A DNA stretch of 36,921 bases, from the NCBI GenBank assembly GCA_002748055.1, contig PDRI01000031.1:1-36921 (forward strand). Direction: 5' to 3'. Below the pieces are notes generated by a model that saw only the letters and a list, made by a program, of their open reading frames with translations, searched no databases and was not told the origin of the DNA. Below are positions 1 through 9,541 of this stretch, piece after piece. Numbering within the stretch: position 1 is the stretch's first letter; the number at the start of each line of letters is the position of its first letter. This stretch comes from Bacteroidota bacterium. Lineage in GTDB: Bacteria; Bacteroidota; Bacteroidia; Bacteroidales; GCA-2748055. The translations under genes were made by a program, and so were the position numbers.

Positions 1-361
1 GGCAGTCGTGTGCGACATGGCAGTAAGACATAATCAGACAATCACTCCCGACTACCGTTTTGCCCCTGGCTTTGGTTGCCTTGTTAATGGTGACACATTC
101 CCTGATGGTTGTGTTGTCTCCAATTTCAACGGTGGTGTATTCCCCTTCAAATTTCAGGTCCTGGGGATCGCCCGCGATGACGGCACCGGGGAAGACCTTT
201 ACATTCTTTCCCAGGCGGGCCCCGCTCATGATGACGGCGTTTGGACCGATCCAGCTTCCCGGACCGATTTCAACATCATCATAGATGCTTGCAAATGCTT
301 CAACAGTTACATCATCTGTAATTTTAGCGCCGGGATGTACACTGGCAAGTTTATGTATCAT
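1..361 (-). CDS. lpxA: Acyl-ACP--UDP-N-acetylglucosamine O-acyltransferase LpxA (N-terminal part, runs off the left edge)
   Basis: Reverse-strand reading from ATG at 361: MIHKLASVHPGAKITDDVTVEAFASIYDDVEIGPGSWIGPNAVIMSGARLGKNVKVFPGAVIAGDPQDLKFEGEYTTVEIGDNTTIRECVTIN..., a LpxA left-handed beta-helix hexapeptide pattern; follows lpxC/fabZ with an 11-nt overlap. Confidence 0.93.
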   Translation of the reverse strand, partial: MIHKLASVHPGAKITDDVTVEAFASIYDDVEIGPGSWIGPNAVIMSGARLGKNVKVFPGAVIAGDPQDLKFEGEYTTVEIGDNTTIRECVTINKATKARGKTVVGSDCLIMSYCHVAHDC

Positions 362-1757
362 TTTCTTTATTTTTTACGATCTGTGCCATCAGTTCCCCTT
401 CCATAATGAGTTGGTTCCCGACATAGATTTCGGCAAACATCAGCGCAATGCCCCGGCGGATGGGTTCGAGCAGGTCCAATTTGAGTATCAGGGTGTCGCC
501 CGGAACCACCTTCCGCTTGAACTTTACTTTATCGATTTTAAGAAAATAGGCGGAGTAGTTCTCGGGGTCGGGTACAGTGCCCATGACCAGCATGCCGCCC
601 ACCTGCGCGGCTGCTTCAATCTGCAATACGCCGGGCATAACCGGTTCCCCCGGGAAATGGCCCCGAAAGAAGGGTTCGTTGATGGTGACATTCTTTATTC
701 CGACTACCGATTTTTCGTCCATGCTTATCACTTTGTCTACCAAAAGGAAGGGATAGCGATGGGGGAGGCGCTTTTTCACCTCGTTGATGTCGAGAATCGG
801 TTTTAAGGCAGGATTGTAAGCGGGCACTCTTTTTTGCAGGGCTGCTTTTTTCATGACCTGCCTCAGGGCCCTGGCAAATTCATTGTTGCTTTGGTGTCCT
901 GGCCTGGTTGCAATAATTTTGGCTTTGAACCAGCGTCCGACCAGGGCAAGGTCTCCGACCAGGTCAAGCAATTTATGTCGTGCCGGCTCATTCGGAAAGC
1001 GGAGGGCCACATTGTTCAGAATGCCTTCGGGCTGTACCTGTACCCTGGGTTTGTTAAACAGGGTGGCAAGACGGTCGAGCTCGCTCTGTTCCATTTCCCG
1101 GTCGACAATCACGATGGCGTTGTCCACGTCGCCGCCCTTGATCAGGTTATTCTTGGCCAGAAATTCCAATTCGTGCAGGAAAACAAAGGTGCGGCAGGGA
1201 GCAATTTCATCCTTAAAATTATCGAGGTCTTCCAATGAAGCATACTGGTTGCCCAGGACCTTTGAGCCGTAGTCGATCAGCACATTGATGCTCTGAACCT
1301 TGTCGGGATAGGCAATGATGTGTATGCCATGTTCTTCATCGTAGTACTCGAGCTTCTCCTTCAGGATGAAGTATTTGCGGTCGGTAGCCTGCTCTACTGC
1401 ACCGGTTTTTTCAATGGCCTCGACATAGTACTTCGAGCTGCCATCGAGGATGGGGGTTTCGGGCCCGTCGATTTCGATGAGCACGTTGTCGATGCCCATT
1501 CCGACAAAAGAGGCCAGGACATGCTCGATGGTAGCAATTTTGGCCCCGTTTTCCTCCAGGGTTGTGCCACGTGAGGTTTCAACCACATTTTCGGCCAGGG
1601 CATTAATGGTAGGTTGCCCCGGCAGGTCGGTTCGTTTGAAGATGTAACCGTGACTGTCAGGTGCGGGGAGAAAGGTCATATTCACCTCGGCACCGGTATG
1701 AAGGCCCTTACCCTGAAAGGTGATGGGTGCTTTTAGTGTTCTTTGCTTTTCCGCCAT
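351..1757 (-). CDS. lpxC/fabZ: Bifunctional UDP-3-O-acyl-N-acetylglucosamine deacetylase / 3-hydroxyacyl-ACP dehydratase (LpxC-FabZ fusion)
   Basis: N-terminal LpxC features (TFQGKGLHTGAEV, EHVLASFVGMGIDN, GRWFKAKIIATRPGHQSN) followed by FabZ (LPHRYPFLLVDKV, GHFPGEPVMPGVLQIEAAAQ); fusion typical of Bacteroidota. Confidence 0.97.
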   Translation of the reverse strand: MAEKQRTLKAPITFQGKGLHTGAEVNMTFLPAPDSHGYIFKRTDLPGQPTINALAENVVETSRGTTLEENGAKIATIEHVLASFVGMGIDNVLIEIDGPETPILDGSSKYYVEAIEKTGAVEQATDRKYFILKEKLEYYDEEHGIHIIAYPDKVQSINVLIDYGSKVLGNQYASLEDLDNFKDEIAPCRTFVFLHELEFLAKNNLIKGGDVDNAIVIVDREMEQSELDRLATLFNKPRVQVQPEGILNNVALRFPNEPARHKLLDLVGDLALVGRWFKAKIIATRPGHQSNNEFARALRQVMKKAALQKRVPAYNPALKPILDINEVKKRLPHRYPFLLVDKVISMDEKSVVGIKNVTINEPFFRGHFPGEPVMPGVLQIEAAAQVGGMLVMGTVPDPENYSAYFLKIDKVKFKRKVVPGDTLILKLDLLEPIRRGIALMFAEIYVGNQLIMEGELMAQIVKNKENDT

Positions 1758-1777
1758 AGAAATGCCTAATTAGTATC

Positions 1778-2827
1778 TTATTGTGCTGATTTTGCGGCCG
1801 CAAGATACGAAACTTTTTGTTCCAGTTCGAGGACCTGGTCCCTCAGCTGGGGCAGGTTCCTGAACACCACCGAGCTGCGCCGGAAATTTGAGTAATCGAG
1901 GACGGGTGTTCCCTGAACGACCTGGTTTTCCTTACGGATGGGTTTATTAACGCCCGATTGCGCCCCGATTTTGACTCCCCGGGCAATGGTAATGTGGCCC
2001 ACAATGCCAACCTGTCCGCCAAACATGCAATCGGGACCGATTTTTGTCGAGCCCGAAATTCCTGTCTGGGCTGCCATTACCGTGTTCTCCCCTACCTCCA
2101 CATTGTGGGCAATCATCACCAGGTTATCGAGTTTGACCCCCTTTTTGATGAGGGTGGCACCCATGGTGGCCCTGTCAACGGTAGTATTCGCACCAATTTC
2201 GACGAAGTCTTCCAGAACCACCTTCCCGATCTGCGGAACCTTCTCATAGTTGTTGTCCTGGTTGGGGGCAAAGCCAAAACCATCGGCCCCGATCACCGCC
2301 CCGGCGTGAATGACGCAGTTTGCACCAATCTCGCATCCTTCATAGATTTTTGCACCCGGGTAGATTACCGTAGCTGTGCCTATGCTTACACCGTCCCCAA
2401 TGTAAACCTGGGGATAGAGCCTGACACCGTCGCCGAGTTTCACATTCTCTCCGATGACTGTGTATTCTCCAATGTACAGGTCCTTGCCCAGCTGGCAGCC
2501 TTCGGGAATGCTGGCCAGTTTATGAATGCCCTGTTTTTTGGGTTTGTGCTCCTCGTAGAGCCGCAGCAGGGCTGCGAAAGCTTCGTAGGCATTGGGGACC
2601 CTGATCAGGGTGGCTTCAATACCCGCGCTTGCTTCAAAATCATCGTTGACAATTACAATGCTGGATCGGGTTTCGTAGATGTACTTTTCGTATTTGGGAT
2701 TGGCCAAAAAGGAGAGGGTCCCGGGTCGGCCTTCTTCAATTTTGGAAACGTCATGGATGGCCGCTTCCGGATCTCCTTCAACGCGGCCTTTAAGAAACTC
2801 AGCAATGGCAGCTGCGGTAAAATTCAT
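1778..2827 (-). CDS. lpxD: UDP-3-O-(3-hydroxyacyl)glucosamine N-acyltransferase LpxD
   Basis: N-terminal domain plus hexapeptide repeats, GADGFGFAPN and IAHNVEVGENTVMAAQTGISGSTKIG motifs; upstream of lpxC/fabZ and lpxA. Confidence 0.96.
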   Translation of the reverse strand: MNFTAAAIAEFLKGRVEGDPEAAIHDVSKIEEGRPGTLSFLANPKYEKYIYETRSSIVIVNDDFEASAGIEATLIRVPNAYEAFAALLRLYEEHKPKKQGIHKLASIPEGCQLGKDLYIGEYTVIGENVKLGDGVRLYPQVYIGDGVSIGTATVIYPGAKIYEGCEIGANCVIHAGAVIGADGFGFAPNQDNNYEKVPQIGKVVLEDFVEIGANTTVDRATMGATLIKKGVKLDNLVMIAHNVEVGENTVMAAQTGISGSTKIGPDCMFGGQVGIVGHITIARGVKIGAQSGVNKPIRKENQVVQGTPVLDYSNFRRSSVVFRNLPQLRDQVLELEQKVSYLAAAKSAQ

Positions 2828-2854
2828 GCTAAAATGGTTTGTCTGTTTTACAAC

Positions 2855-4123
2855 TCAGGATTCACGTATAAATTTTGGGTAGCAAAGGAAATACTTCCGG
2901 ACTGTTTTTGAAAGGACCGCGGTATTCAGGATATCGGATACTTCCGCAATATCGAGGGTTCGCCCCTGTTTGTCAAGGATGGTTATCTCTTCGTCATGCT
3001 CACTGTAGGCATTGTTGCTGATGCTGTCACTGACCACCAGATAGGCTGCTTCATCGAAGGATACTCCCAAGTGCCGGGCGATCTTCAGAAGCAGCTTATC
3101 TATGCGCCGGGGATCGGGAGGGGTCTCGCTGATCTCCAATGCAAAGAGATTCCGGTTGAGCAGGGCATCGGCCAGGTAAGCCAGGATTTTGTCGTCGTGG
3201 TCGAGCCAGATCTTGGCTGCGGCGAAGATGTCACTGTCGTCAAGTCGGGAGTAGTACCACAGGAAGCGGTTCTGGTCACTAAGGCTGTTGAGCTTTGGGG
3301 TTTCCGAAAGAAACCATTTCAGGGCATCTGGGGCATCAATCAGGCCCTTTTCCCTATGCAGATTCCTGGCACGCCTCAGCATCTGTACCAGCACCTGCTC
3401 GGCAGAGATGACGGTTCGGTGGAGATAAACCTGCCAGTACATGAGCCGGCGTGCCACGAGAAACTTTTCAATGGAATAAATACCCTTTTCATCGACCACC
3501 AGCTGGTCGTTTACCACGTTCAGCATTTTGATGATTCGGTCCGAACCAATGACCCCTTCGGTCACACCCGTGAAATAACTGTCGCGCTTCAGGTAGTCAA
3601 GCCGATCCATGTCGAGCTGGCTCGATACCAGTTGGTGTAGAAAGCGTTTGGGGTATTCGTTTTGGAAAATCTGAATGGCCATGTCCAGTTCTCCTTCCTG
3701 TTCCCGGTTAAACTGTTCCATGTACATGAGGCTGATGCTTTCATGCGGAAGGCCCTCAATGATGCTGTTCTCAAGGGAATGGGAGAAGGGACCGTGACCA
3801 ATGTCATGAAGCAGAATGGCAGTGGTAACCGCCTTCGCTTCTTCTTCGGTGATTTCGTGCCCCTTCGAGCGGATGCTGTCGATGGCCAGCCCCATCAGGT
3901 GCATGGCGCCAAGGGCATGCTGAAAGCGAGTGTGGTTGGCACCGGGATAGACATAGTGTGACAGCCCTCCCTGCCTGATTCTTCTCAGGCGCTGAAACCT
4001 GGAATCCTGCATCAGGTCAAAGATCTCCGCAAAGGGTATGCGGATAAACCCGAATACGGGATCGTTAATGATCTTTAGTTTGTTGCTGGTGAATACCTGC
4101 CCCATTTGGGTTATTTGCGACAT
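2855..4123 (-). CDS. HD-domain phosphohydrolase (dGTPase/SAMHD1-like family)
   Basis: NHTRFQHALGAMHLMG, ILLHDIGHGPFSHSLE (HD), SSQLDMDRLDYLKRDSYFTGV metal/substrate motifs. Confidence 0.88.
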   Translation of the reverse strand: MSQITQMGQVFTSNKLKIINDPVFGFIRIPFAEIFDLMQDSRFQRLRRIRQGGLSHYVYPGANHTRFQHALGAMHLMGLAIDSIRSKGHEITEEEAKAVTTAILLHDIGHGPFSHSLENSIIEGLPHESISLMYMEQFNREQEGELDMAIQIFQNEYPKRFLHQLVSSQLDMDRLDYLKRDSYFTGVTEGVIGSDRIIKMLNVVNDQLVVDEKGIYSIEKFLVARRLMYWQVYLHRTVISAEQVLVQMLRRARNLHREKGLIDAPDALKWFLSETPKLNSLSDQNRFLWYYSRLDDSDIFAAAKIWLDHDDKILAYLADALLNRNLFALEISETPPDPRRIDKLLLKIARHLGVSFDEAAYLVVSDSISNNAYSEHDEEITILDKQGRTLDIAEVSDILNTAVLSKTVRKYFLCYPKFIRES

Positions 4124-4180
4124 AAAAATAGGGTTTTATTGACATAATGCTGTTTGTATCAGTACAAAATAGGCGGGTTT

Positions 4181-4211
4181 TTTGTGTTTTTAACGATTAT
4201 TAGTACTTTTG
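4181..4211 (+). promoter_or_regulatory. Bacteroidota-type promoter for rimP-nusA-infB: TTTG-N19-TACTTTTG
   Basis: TTTG at 4181-4184, 19-nt spacer, exact TAnnTTTG -7 box at 4204-4211. Confidence 0.7.
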
Positions 4212-4227
4212 CGCAGTCGTTAGGAGG

Positions 4228-4281
4228 ATGATTGTTCTAGGGGGCTGGTGGTCCCCTATTTTGTTCTTAAAAAATGATTAG
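4228..4281 (+). other. Putative 17-codon leader ORF (MIVLGGWWSPILFLKND*) whose end overlaps the rimP start
   Basis: ATG at 4228 immediately after AGGAGG, two tandem TGG codons at 4246-4251, stop TAG 4279-4281 overlapping rimP ATG at 4274; contains inverted repeat TAGGGG(4238-4243)/CCCCTA(4253-4258). Confidence 0.3.
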
Positions 4282-4699
4282 CGAGGAGACAGTCAGAGCA
4301 ATTTTGGAGCCAAAGCTTGCGGGCAGCGAGATCTTCCTTGTGGAGGTCAGCGTGAAGCCCGGAAACAGGATTCGGGTGCTGGTTGACAGGATGGAAGGGA
4401 TTTCCATTGATGAGTGTGTGGAGATCAGTCGTTTCCTGAACGGAGCCATGGACCGCGATGTCGAGGACTACGCCCTTGAGGTTTCATCACCAGGGACTGA
4501 CAGCCCTTTCAGGGTGCCCCGGCAATATGAGAAGAATGTGGGCCGCACGATTCGGGTCAGCCTTGAAGAAGGAAGCCCGCTTGAGGGGAAACTGCTTGCT
4601 GTCGGGGATGAGCAAATCCTTATGATGATCAGGGGAAAGGAACGAAGTATTTCCCTGAATGAGATAAAAACTGCAAAAGCGATAATAACCTTTAATTGA
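4274..4699 (+). CDS. rimP: Ribosome maturation factor RimP
   Basis: RIRVLVDRMEGISIDECVEISRFLNGAMD...YALEVSSPGTDSPFRVPRQYEKNVGR; directly upstream of nusA. Confidence 0.95.
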   Translation: MISEETVRAILEPKLAGSEIFLVEVSVKPGNRIRVLVDRMEGISIDECVEISRFLNGAMDRDVEDYALEVSSPGTDSPFRVPRQYEKNVGRTIRVSLEEGSPLEGKLLAVGDEQILMMIRGKERSISLNEIKTAKAIITFN

Positions 4700-4713
4700 T
4701 CAACCGAAGCGCG

Positions 4714-5949
4714 ATGGAAAGTATCAATTTGATCGAGACATTTTCCGAGTTCAAGGAACTGAAGAATATAGACCGTGTGACTATGATGAGCGTCCTTGAA
4801 GACGTATTCAGGGGACTCTTGCTGAAGAACTACGGGACGGACGAAAATTTCGACATCATCATCAATATCGACAAAGGCGACTTTGAGATCTGGCGAAACC
4901 GTGAAGTGGTAGAAGATGACGAGCTCGAGGATGCTGCTGTTCAGATCACCCTTAGCAAGGCCAAGGAGATTGACGAGGACTACGAGGTAGGGGAAGAGGT
5001 TACCGATGAGGTAAAGCTTGCCGATTTTGGCCGGCGCTCGATTCTTGCCCTTCGGCAGAACCTCTCGGCCCGGATCATGGAGCTGGAGAAGAACCACCTC
5101 TACAATAAGTACAAGGACCGGATCGGGGATGTGGTTACAGGGGAGGTTTACCAGGTCTGGAAGCGCGAGATCCTGATCCTCGACGATGAAGGCAACGAAT
5201 TGATTCTGCCCAAATCGGAACAGATTCCTTCGGATTATTTCCGTAAAGGCGACACCATCAGGGCGGTGGTCATCAAGGTGGACATGCGGAATGCCAATCC
5301 CCTGATCATTCTTTCCCGCACCTCCCCGGTATTTCTCGAAAGGTTATTTGAACTGGAGGTTCCGGAGATTTTCGACGGACTCATTACCATTAAGAAAATT
5401 GTAAGGGTTCCGGGTGAGCGCGCTAAAGTGGCCGTGGAGTCCTATGATGAGCGCATCGATCCGGTCGGGGCCTGTGTGGGCATGAAGGGGTCGCGCATTC
5501 ACGGCATCGTGAGGGAGCTTAAGAATGAGAACATTGATGTGATCAACTATACCAACAACGTTCAATTGTTTATTACCCGGGCCCTGAGTCCGGCAAAGAT
5601 TTCTTCCATCAAACTGGATGATGAAGAGATGAAAGCGGAGGTTTACCTGCAACCCAAGGAGGTCTCACTGGCCATTGGGAAGGGAGGACTGAACATCCGT
5701 TTGGCCAGTCAGCTGACAGGTTATGAGATTGATGTTTACCGGGAATCGGATGACGATGATGAGGATGTGAATCTGGAAGAATTTGCCGATGAGATTGAAG
5801 GCTGGGTACTGGATGAACTCAAGGCCATAGGTTGTGATACCGCCAAGGCTGTGCTGAACCTGAGCGTAGAAGATCTGGTGAAGCGAACCGATTTGGAGGA
5901 AGAGACCATCAATGACCTGGTTAGTGTGCTTAAAGCTGAATTTGAATAA
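4714..5949 (+). CDS. nusA: Transcription termination/antitermination protein NusA
   Basis: S1 and KH domains (DPVGACVGMKGSRIHGIVRELKNENIDVINY, LAIGKGGLNIRLASQLTGYEIDV); first ATG at 4714 preferred over the TTG at 4696 in the ORF track. Confidence 0.96.
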   Translation: MESINLIETFSEFKELKNIDRVTMMSVLEDVFRGLLLKNYGTDENFDIIINIDKGDFEIWRNREVVEDDELEDAAVQITLSKAKEIDEDYEVGEEVTDEVKLADFGRRSILALRQNLSARIMELEKNHLYNKYKDRIGDVVTGEVYQVWKREILILDDEGNELILPKSEQIPSDYFRKGDTIRAVVIKVDMRNANPLIILSRTSPVFLERLFELEVPEIFDGLITIKKIVRVPGERAKVAVESYDERIDPVGACVGMKGSRIHGIVRELKNENIDVINYTNNVQLFITRALSPAKISSIKLDDEEMKAEVYLQPKEVSLAIGKGGLNIRLASQLTGYEIDVYRESDDDDEDVNLEEFADEIEGWVLDELKAIGCDTAKAVLNLSVEDLVKRTDLEEETINDLVSVLKAEFE

Positions 5950-5955
5950 ACATAT

Positions 5956-8913
5956 ATGGCTGAAAGAAAGGCAGTAAGACTAAGTAAGGCGGCGAGGGAG
6001 TTCAATGTGGGCCTCAGTACCATTGTTGAATTTCTCGGGAAGAAAGGCTTTGAATTGGATTTGAATCCGAATTCAAAAATAGCACCGGAGCAGTATGACC
6101 TTTTGCTCGAGGAGTACAGTTCCGACCTCAATGTCAAGAAGGAGTCAGAGAAGCTGACCCTGAAGAACCTCCGTGAGCGCCAGGAGTCCATTACCCTGGA
6201 GGATGTTGCCGGACAGAAGGATGGCGACGACGGGGAAGAGCTTTTGATTACCGATACCACAGCTGCCAAGATTGAAGCAGTTAAAGAGGAAGCCCCTCCC
6301 AGGGAGCCCGTGGTGGCAGAGGAAATTGCTGAAGAGAAGCAGCCGGAAGAGAAGGCTTCAGTGCCTGTTGATGCGGAGCGAGCGGCCGGGAAGGGAAGTG
6401 AAAGCCCCGCAGCCCCTGAGAAGGCAGCGAAGAAAACGTCGAAAAAGAAGTCCGACGAGAAAGCCGCTGCAGCTGTGGTTGATGAGGCCGGTAGCGGGCC
6501 GGTGGAAGAAGCCAAAGCAGATGAGTCTGCTGTTGGCGAAGAGCCTGTGGCTGAAACCGGACCAAAAGTGGTGGGCAGGATCGACCTTGATCAGGTGAAG
6601 AGCAGGAAGAAAAGCAAGACGGCTGAGGCTGCAACTGAAAAGAAGGAAGCGGAGAAGGACGAAGCCATCGCCGGGAAAGCCCCTGCAGCAGAGGAGAAGA
6701 AGCCTGTAGCCGATCAGGAGCCCCCCGCGAAGGAAGAGAAGAGGGAGAAGGAGAAGAAGGCGGAAGATGACAACCTGATTCCGACGCGTTCAGAAAAACT
6801 GAGTGGCCCCACGGTAGTGGGCAAGATTAAACTGCCCGAGAAGAGGGAGACGAAGAAGAAGCCCGTTGCCTCAAGCAAGGACAGCGATTTGCACCTCGAC
6901 CAGAAGAAGAAGCGGAAGCGTATTCGCAAGGATGGCCCCGTGGACATCGGAAATGCGAAAAAGGGAGACAGAAGTGGCAGAAAGCGCGGTCGAAGCAACC
7001 GGCCCGAGGTTAGTGAAGAGGATGTTCAAAGGCAAATCAAGGATACCCTGGCCAAACTGACCAACAAGGGTACCAAGTCGAAATCCTCTAAATACCGCCG
7101 TGAGAAGAGGGATGCGGTTCAGCAGCGTATGATGCAGGAGCAGGAGCAGATGGTTCAACAGCAGAATGTGCTGCAGGTGACCGAATTTGTCTCGGTCAGC
7201 GAACTGGCATCTATGATGAATACCCCCCCAAACCAGGTGATTGCCACCTGTATGAGCCTGGGCTTGTTTGTGTCTATAAACCAGCGTCTCGATGCCGAAA
7301 CCATGGCCATTGTTGCCGATGAGTTTGGCTATAAAATAGAGTTTGTAAGTGTCGATGTGGTTGAATCCATTGCAGAAGAGGAGGACGATCCGGCCGATCT
7401 GGAACCCAGGTCCCCGATCGTTACGGTTATGGGACATGTCGACCATGGGAAAACGAAGCTTTTGGACGTGATCCGTCACGCCGATGTCGTGGCCGGGGAG
7501 GCTGGTGGGATTACCCAGCATATCGGGGCCTACTCGGTGACCCTGGGCGATGGAAGAAAGATTACCTTTCTGGACACACCCGGACATGAGGCGTTTACAG
7601 CCATGCGTGCCCGTGGAGCCCAGATTACCGATGTTGCCATCATTGTGGTGGCCGCCGATGACGGGGTTAAACCCCAGACCGTTGAGGCCATCAACCATGC
7701 CTCGGCTGCAGGTGTGCCCATCGTTTTTGCGATCAACAAGATCGACCTCCCGGCTGCCAATCCCGAAAAGATCAAGGAAGAGCTGGCCAATATGAACTAT
7801 CTGGTCGAGGACTGGGGCGGTAAGTTTCAGTCGCAGGAGATTTCTGCCAAAGGCAACCAGAACATCGAGGAATTGCTGGAGAAGGTGTTGCTCGAGGCCG
7901 AGTTGCTCGAGCTAAAGGCCAACCCGAAGAAGGGAGCCAGGGGCACCATCGTTGAATCGACCCTGGACAAGGGGCGTGGAAATGTAGCCACTATTCTGGT
8001 ACAGGCCGGGACCCTCAGGATTGGAGATGTTGTACTGGCAGGCCAGTACTATGGTCACGTGAAGGCCATGTTTAACGAGAGGGGAAAGAAAATTGATGAA
8101 GCAGGGCCGGCTACTCCGGCACTGATTCTGGGTCTGAACGGTGCACCCCAGGCCGGTGAAAGCTTCAATGTAATGGGCACCGACAAGGAGGCCAAGGAGA
8201 TTGCCAATAAACGTGAACAATTGCAGCGCGAACAGGAGCTTCGGACCAATAAGCACATCACCCTGGACGAAATCGGCAGAAGGATTGCTATAGGCAACTT
8301 CCAGGAGCTGAATGTCATTGTAAAAGGGGATGTGGACGGCTCCATTGAAGCGCTTTCCGATTCCCTGATCAAGCTGAGTACCGAAGAGATTCAGGTGAAC
8401 ATCAAGCACAAGGCAGTGGGACAGATTTCCGAATCTGACATCCTGCTGGCAGCGGCCTCGAATGCCATTGTGATTGGCTTCCAGGTAAGGCCTTCGCTGA
8501 GCGCCAGAAAGCTGGCCGAGAAAGAGCAGATCGACATCCGTCTCTATTCCATTATTTACGATGCCATTGAAGAAGTGAAATCGGCCATGGAGGGCATGCT
8601 CTCGCCCGAGATCAAGGAAGAGATTGTGGGATCGCTTGAGATTCTGGAAACCTTCAAGATTACCAAGGTGGGCACCATTGCCGGTTGTATGGTTAAGGAA
8701 GGCAAGATCAAACGTAGCAACAAGGTCCGGCTGATTCGTGACGGAATCGTCATCTACAGTGGAGAACTGGGTTCCTTAAAGCGGTTCAAAGACGATGCAA
8801 AAGAGGTGGTAAGCGGACTGGAATGCGGACTCAATATCGAGAACTTTAACGACATTAAGGTGGGCGATGTAGTTGAGGCCTTCGAAGAGACTGAGCTGGA
8901 GCGCACACTCTGA
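5956..8913 (+). CDS. infB: Translation initiation factor IF-2 with a long low-complexity N-terminal region
   Basis: GTPase motifs [24 protein letters not shown]-2 N-terminal motif [25 protein letters not shown]. Confidence 0.98.
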   Translation: MAERKAVRLSKAAREFNVGLSTIVEFLGKKGFELDLNPNSKIAPEQYDLLLEEYSSDLNVKKESEKLTLKNLRERQESITLEDVAGQKDGDDGEELLITDTTAAKIEAVKEEAPPREPVVAEEIAEEKQPEEKASVPVDAERAAGKGSESPAAPEKAAKKTSKKKSDEKAAAAVVDEAGSGPVEEAKADESAVGEEPVAETGPKVVGRIDLDQVKSRKKSKTAEAATEKKEAEKDEAIAGKAPAAEEKKPVADQEPPAKEEKREKEKKAEDDNLIPTRSEKLSGPTVVGKIKLPEKRETKKKPVASSKDSDLHLDQKKKRKRIRKDGPVDIGNAKKGDRSGRKRGRSNRPEVSEEDVQRQIKDTLAKLTNKGTKSKSSKYRREKRDAVQQRMMQEQEQMVQQQNVLQVTEFVSVSELASMMNTPPNQVIATCMSLGLFVSINQRLDAETMAIVADEFGYKIEFVSVDVVESIAEEEDDPADLEPRSPIVTVMGHVDHGKTKLLDVIRHADVVAGEAGGITQHIGAYSVTLGDGRKITFLDTPGHEAFTAMRARGAQITDVAIIVVAADDGVKPQTVEAINHASAAGVPIVFAINKIDLPAANPEKIKEELANMNYLVEDWGGKFQSQEISAKGNQNIEELLEKVLLEAELLELKANPKKGARGTIVESTLDKGRGNVATILVQAGTLRIGDVVLAGQYYGHVKAMFNERGKKIDEAGPATPALILGLNGAPQAGESFNVMGTDKEAKEIANKREQLQREQELRTNKHITLDEIGRRIAIGNFQELNVIVKGDVDGSIEALSDSLIKLSTEEIQVNIKHKAVGQISESDILLAAASNAIVIGFQVRPSLSARKLAEKEQIDIRLYSIIYDAIEEVKSAMEGMLSPEIKEEIVGSLEILETFKITKVGTIAGCMVKEGKIKRSNKVRLIRDGIVIYSGELGSLKRFKDDAKEVVSGLECGLNIENFNDIKVGDVVEAFEETELERTL

Positions 8914-8959
8914 TCCGTTCCCTTGATTTTACTATATTAGCGTAGCAAAATCTCAGGCT

Positions 8960-9541
8960 ATGTATGCGTTTATTGAAGGGGATTTCGTGGAGAAGTCTCC
9001 GGCCCATCTGGTGGTCAGTACGGGCCACCTGGCCTATCACATTTATATTTCGGTTCACACCTTTTCCCAGCTTAGTGCCAGGGACAGGGGAAGGCTTTAC
9101 CTTCACCAGGTAGTCAGGGAAGATGCTCAGTTGCTCTATGGTTTTGCCACCATGGAGGAGCGGGAGATTTTCAGGCTCCTGATTTCGGTCTCGGGCGTGG
9201 GAGCCAATACTGCACGTCTGATTCTTTCCTCCCTCAGCCCCGGCGAGGTGAGCCAGGCCATCCTCACAGGCGATGTGGGTACTTTGCAGGGAATCAAGGG
9301 GATCGGGGCCAAGTCGGCCCAGCGCATCATAATCGACCTGAAAGACAAGGTGGGAGAGGCTGCCGGCATGGACGAAATATTTTTTGCTCAGGACAATACG
9401 AGCCGGGAAGAAGCGTTATCAGCATTAGTGGCACTGGGTTTTCCAAAGAAGACTGTAGAGAAGGTGCTGAACCGGATTATGAAAGAGCGACCCGACGGAT
9501 CTGTTGAGGAGATCGTTAAGGCCGCCCTGAAGTTTATGTAG
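8960..9541 (+). CDS. ruvA: Holliday junction DNA helicase subunit RuvA
   Basis: MYAFIEGDFVEKSPAHLVV..., HhH motifs ISVSGVGANTARLILSSLSP and LQGIKGIGAKSAQRIIIDLKDK. Confidence 0.95.
   Translation: MYAFIEGDFVEKSPAHLVVSTGHLAYHIYISVHTFSQLSARDRGRLYLHQVVREDAQLLYGFATMEEREIFRLLISVSGVGANTARLILSSLSPGEVSQAILTGDVGTLQGIKGIGAKSAQRIIIDLKDKVGEAAGMDEIFFAQDNTSREEALSALVALGFPKKTVEKVLNRIMKERPDGSVEEIVKAALKFM

Noticed and set aside
351-1757. LpxC-FabZ fusion as a novel bifunctional enzyme
   Set aside because: Well-known arrangement in Bacteroidota
1958-2911. 317-aa + strand ORF antisense to lpxD
   Set aside because: Shadow of the LpxD hexapeptide-repeat codons; no independent coding evidence
6280-7000. Low-complexity Lys/Glu/Ala-rich region in infB as a novel repeat element
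   Set aside because: Variable charged linkers in the IF-2 N-terminus are common; no DNA-level tandem repeat unit seen
6871-7698. 275-aa - strand ORF inside infB
   Set aside because: Antisense to conserved IF-2 GTPase region
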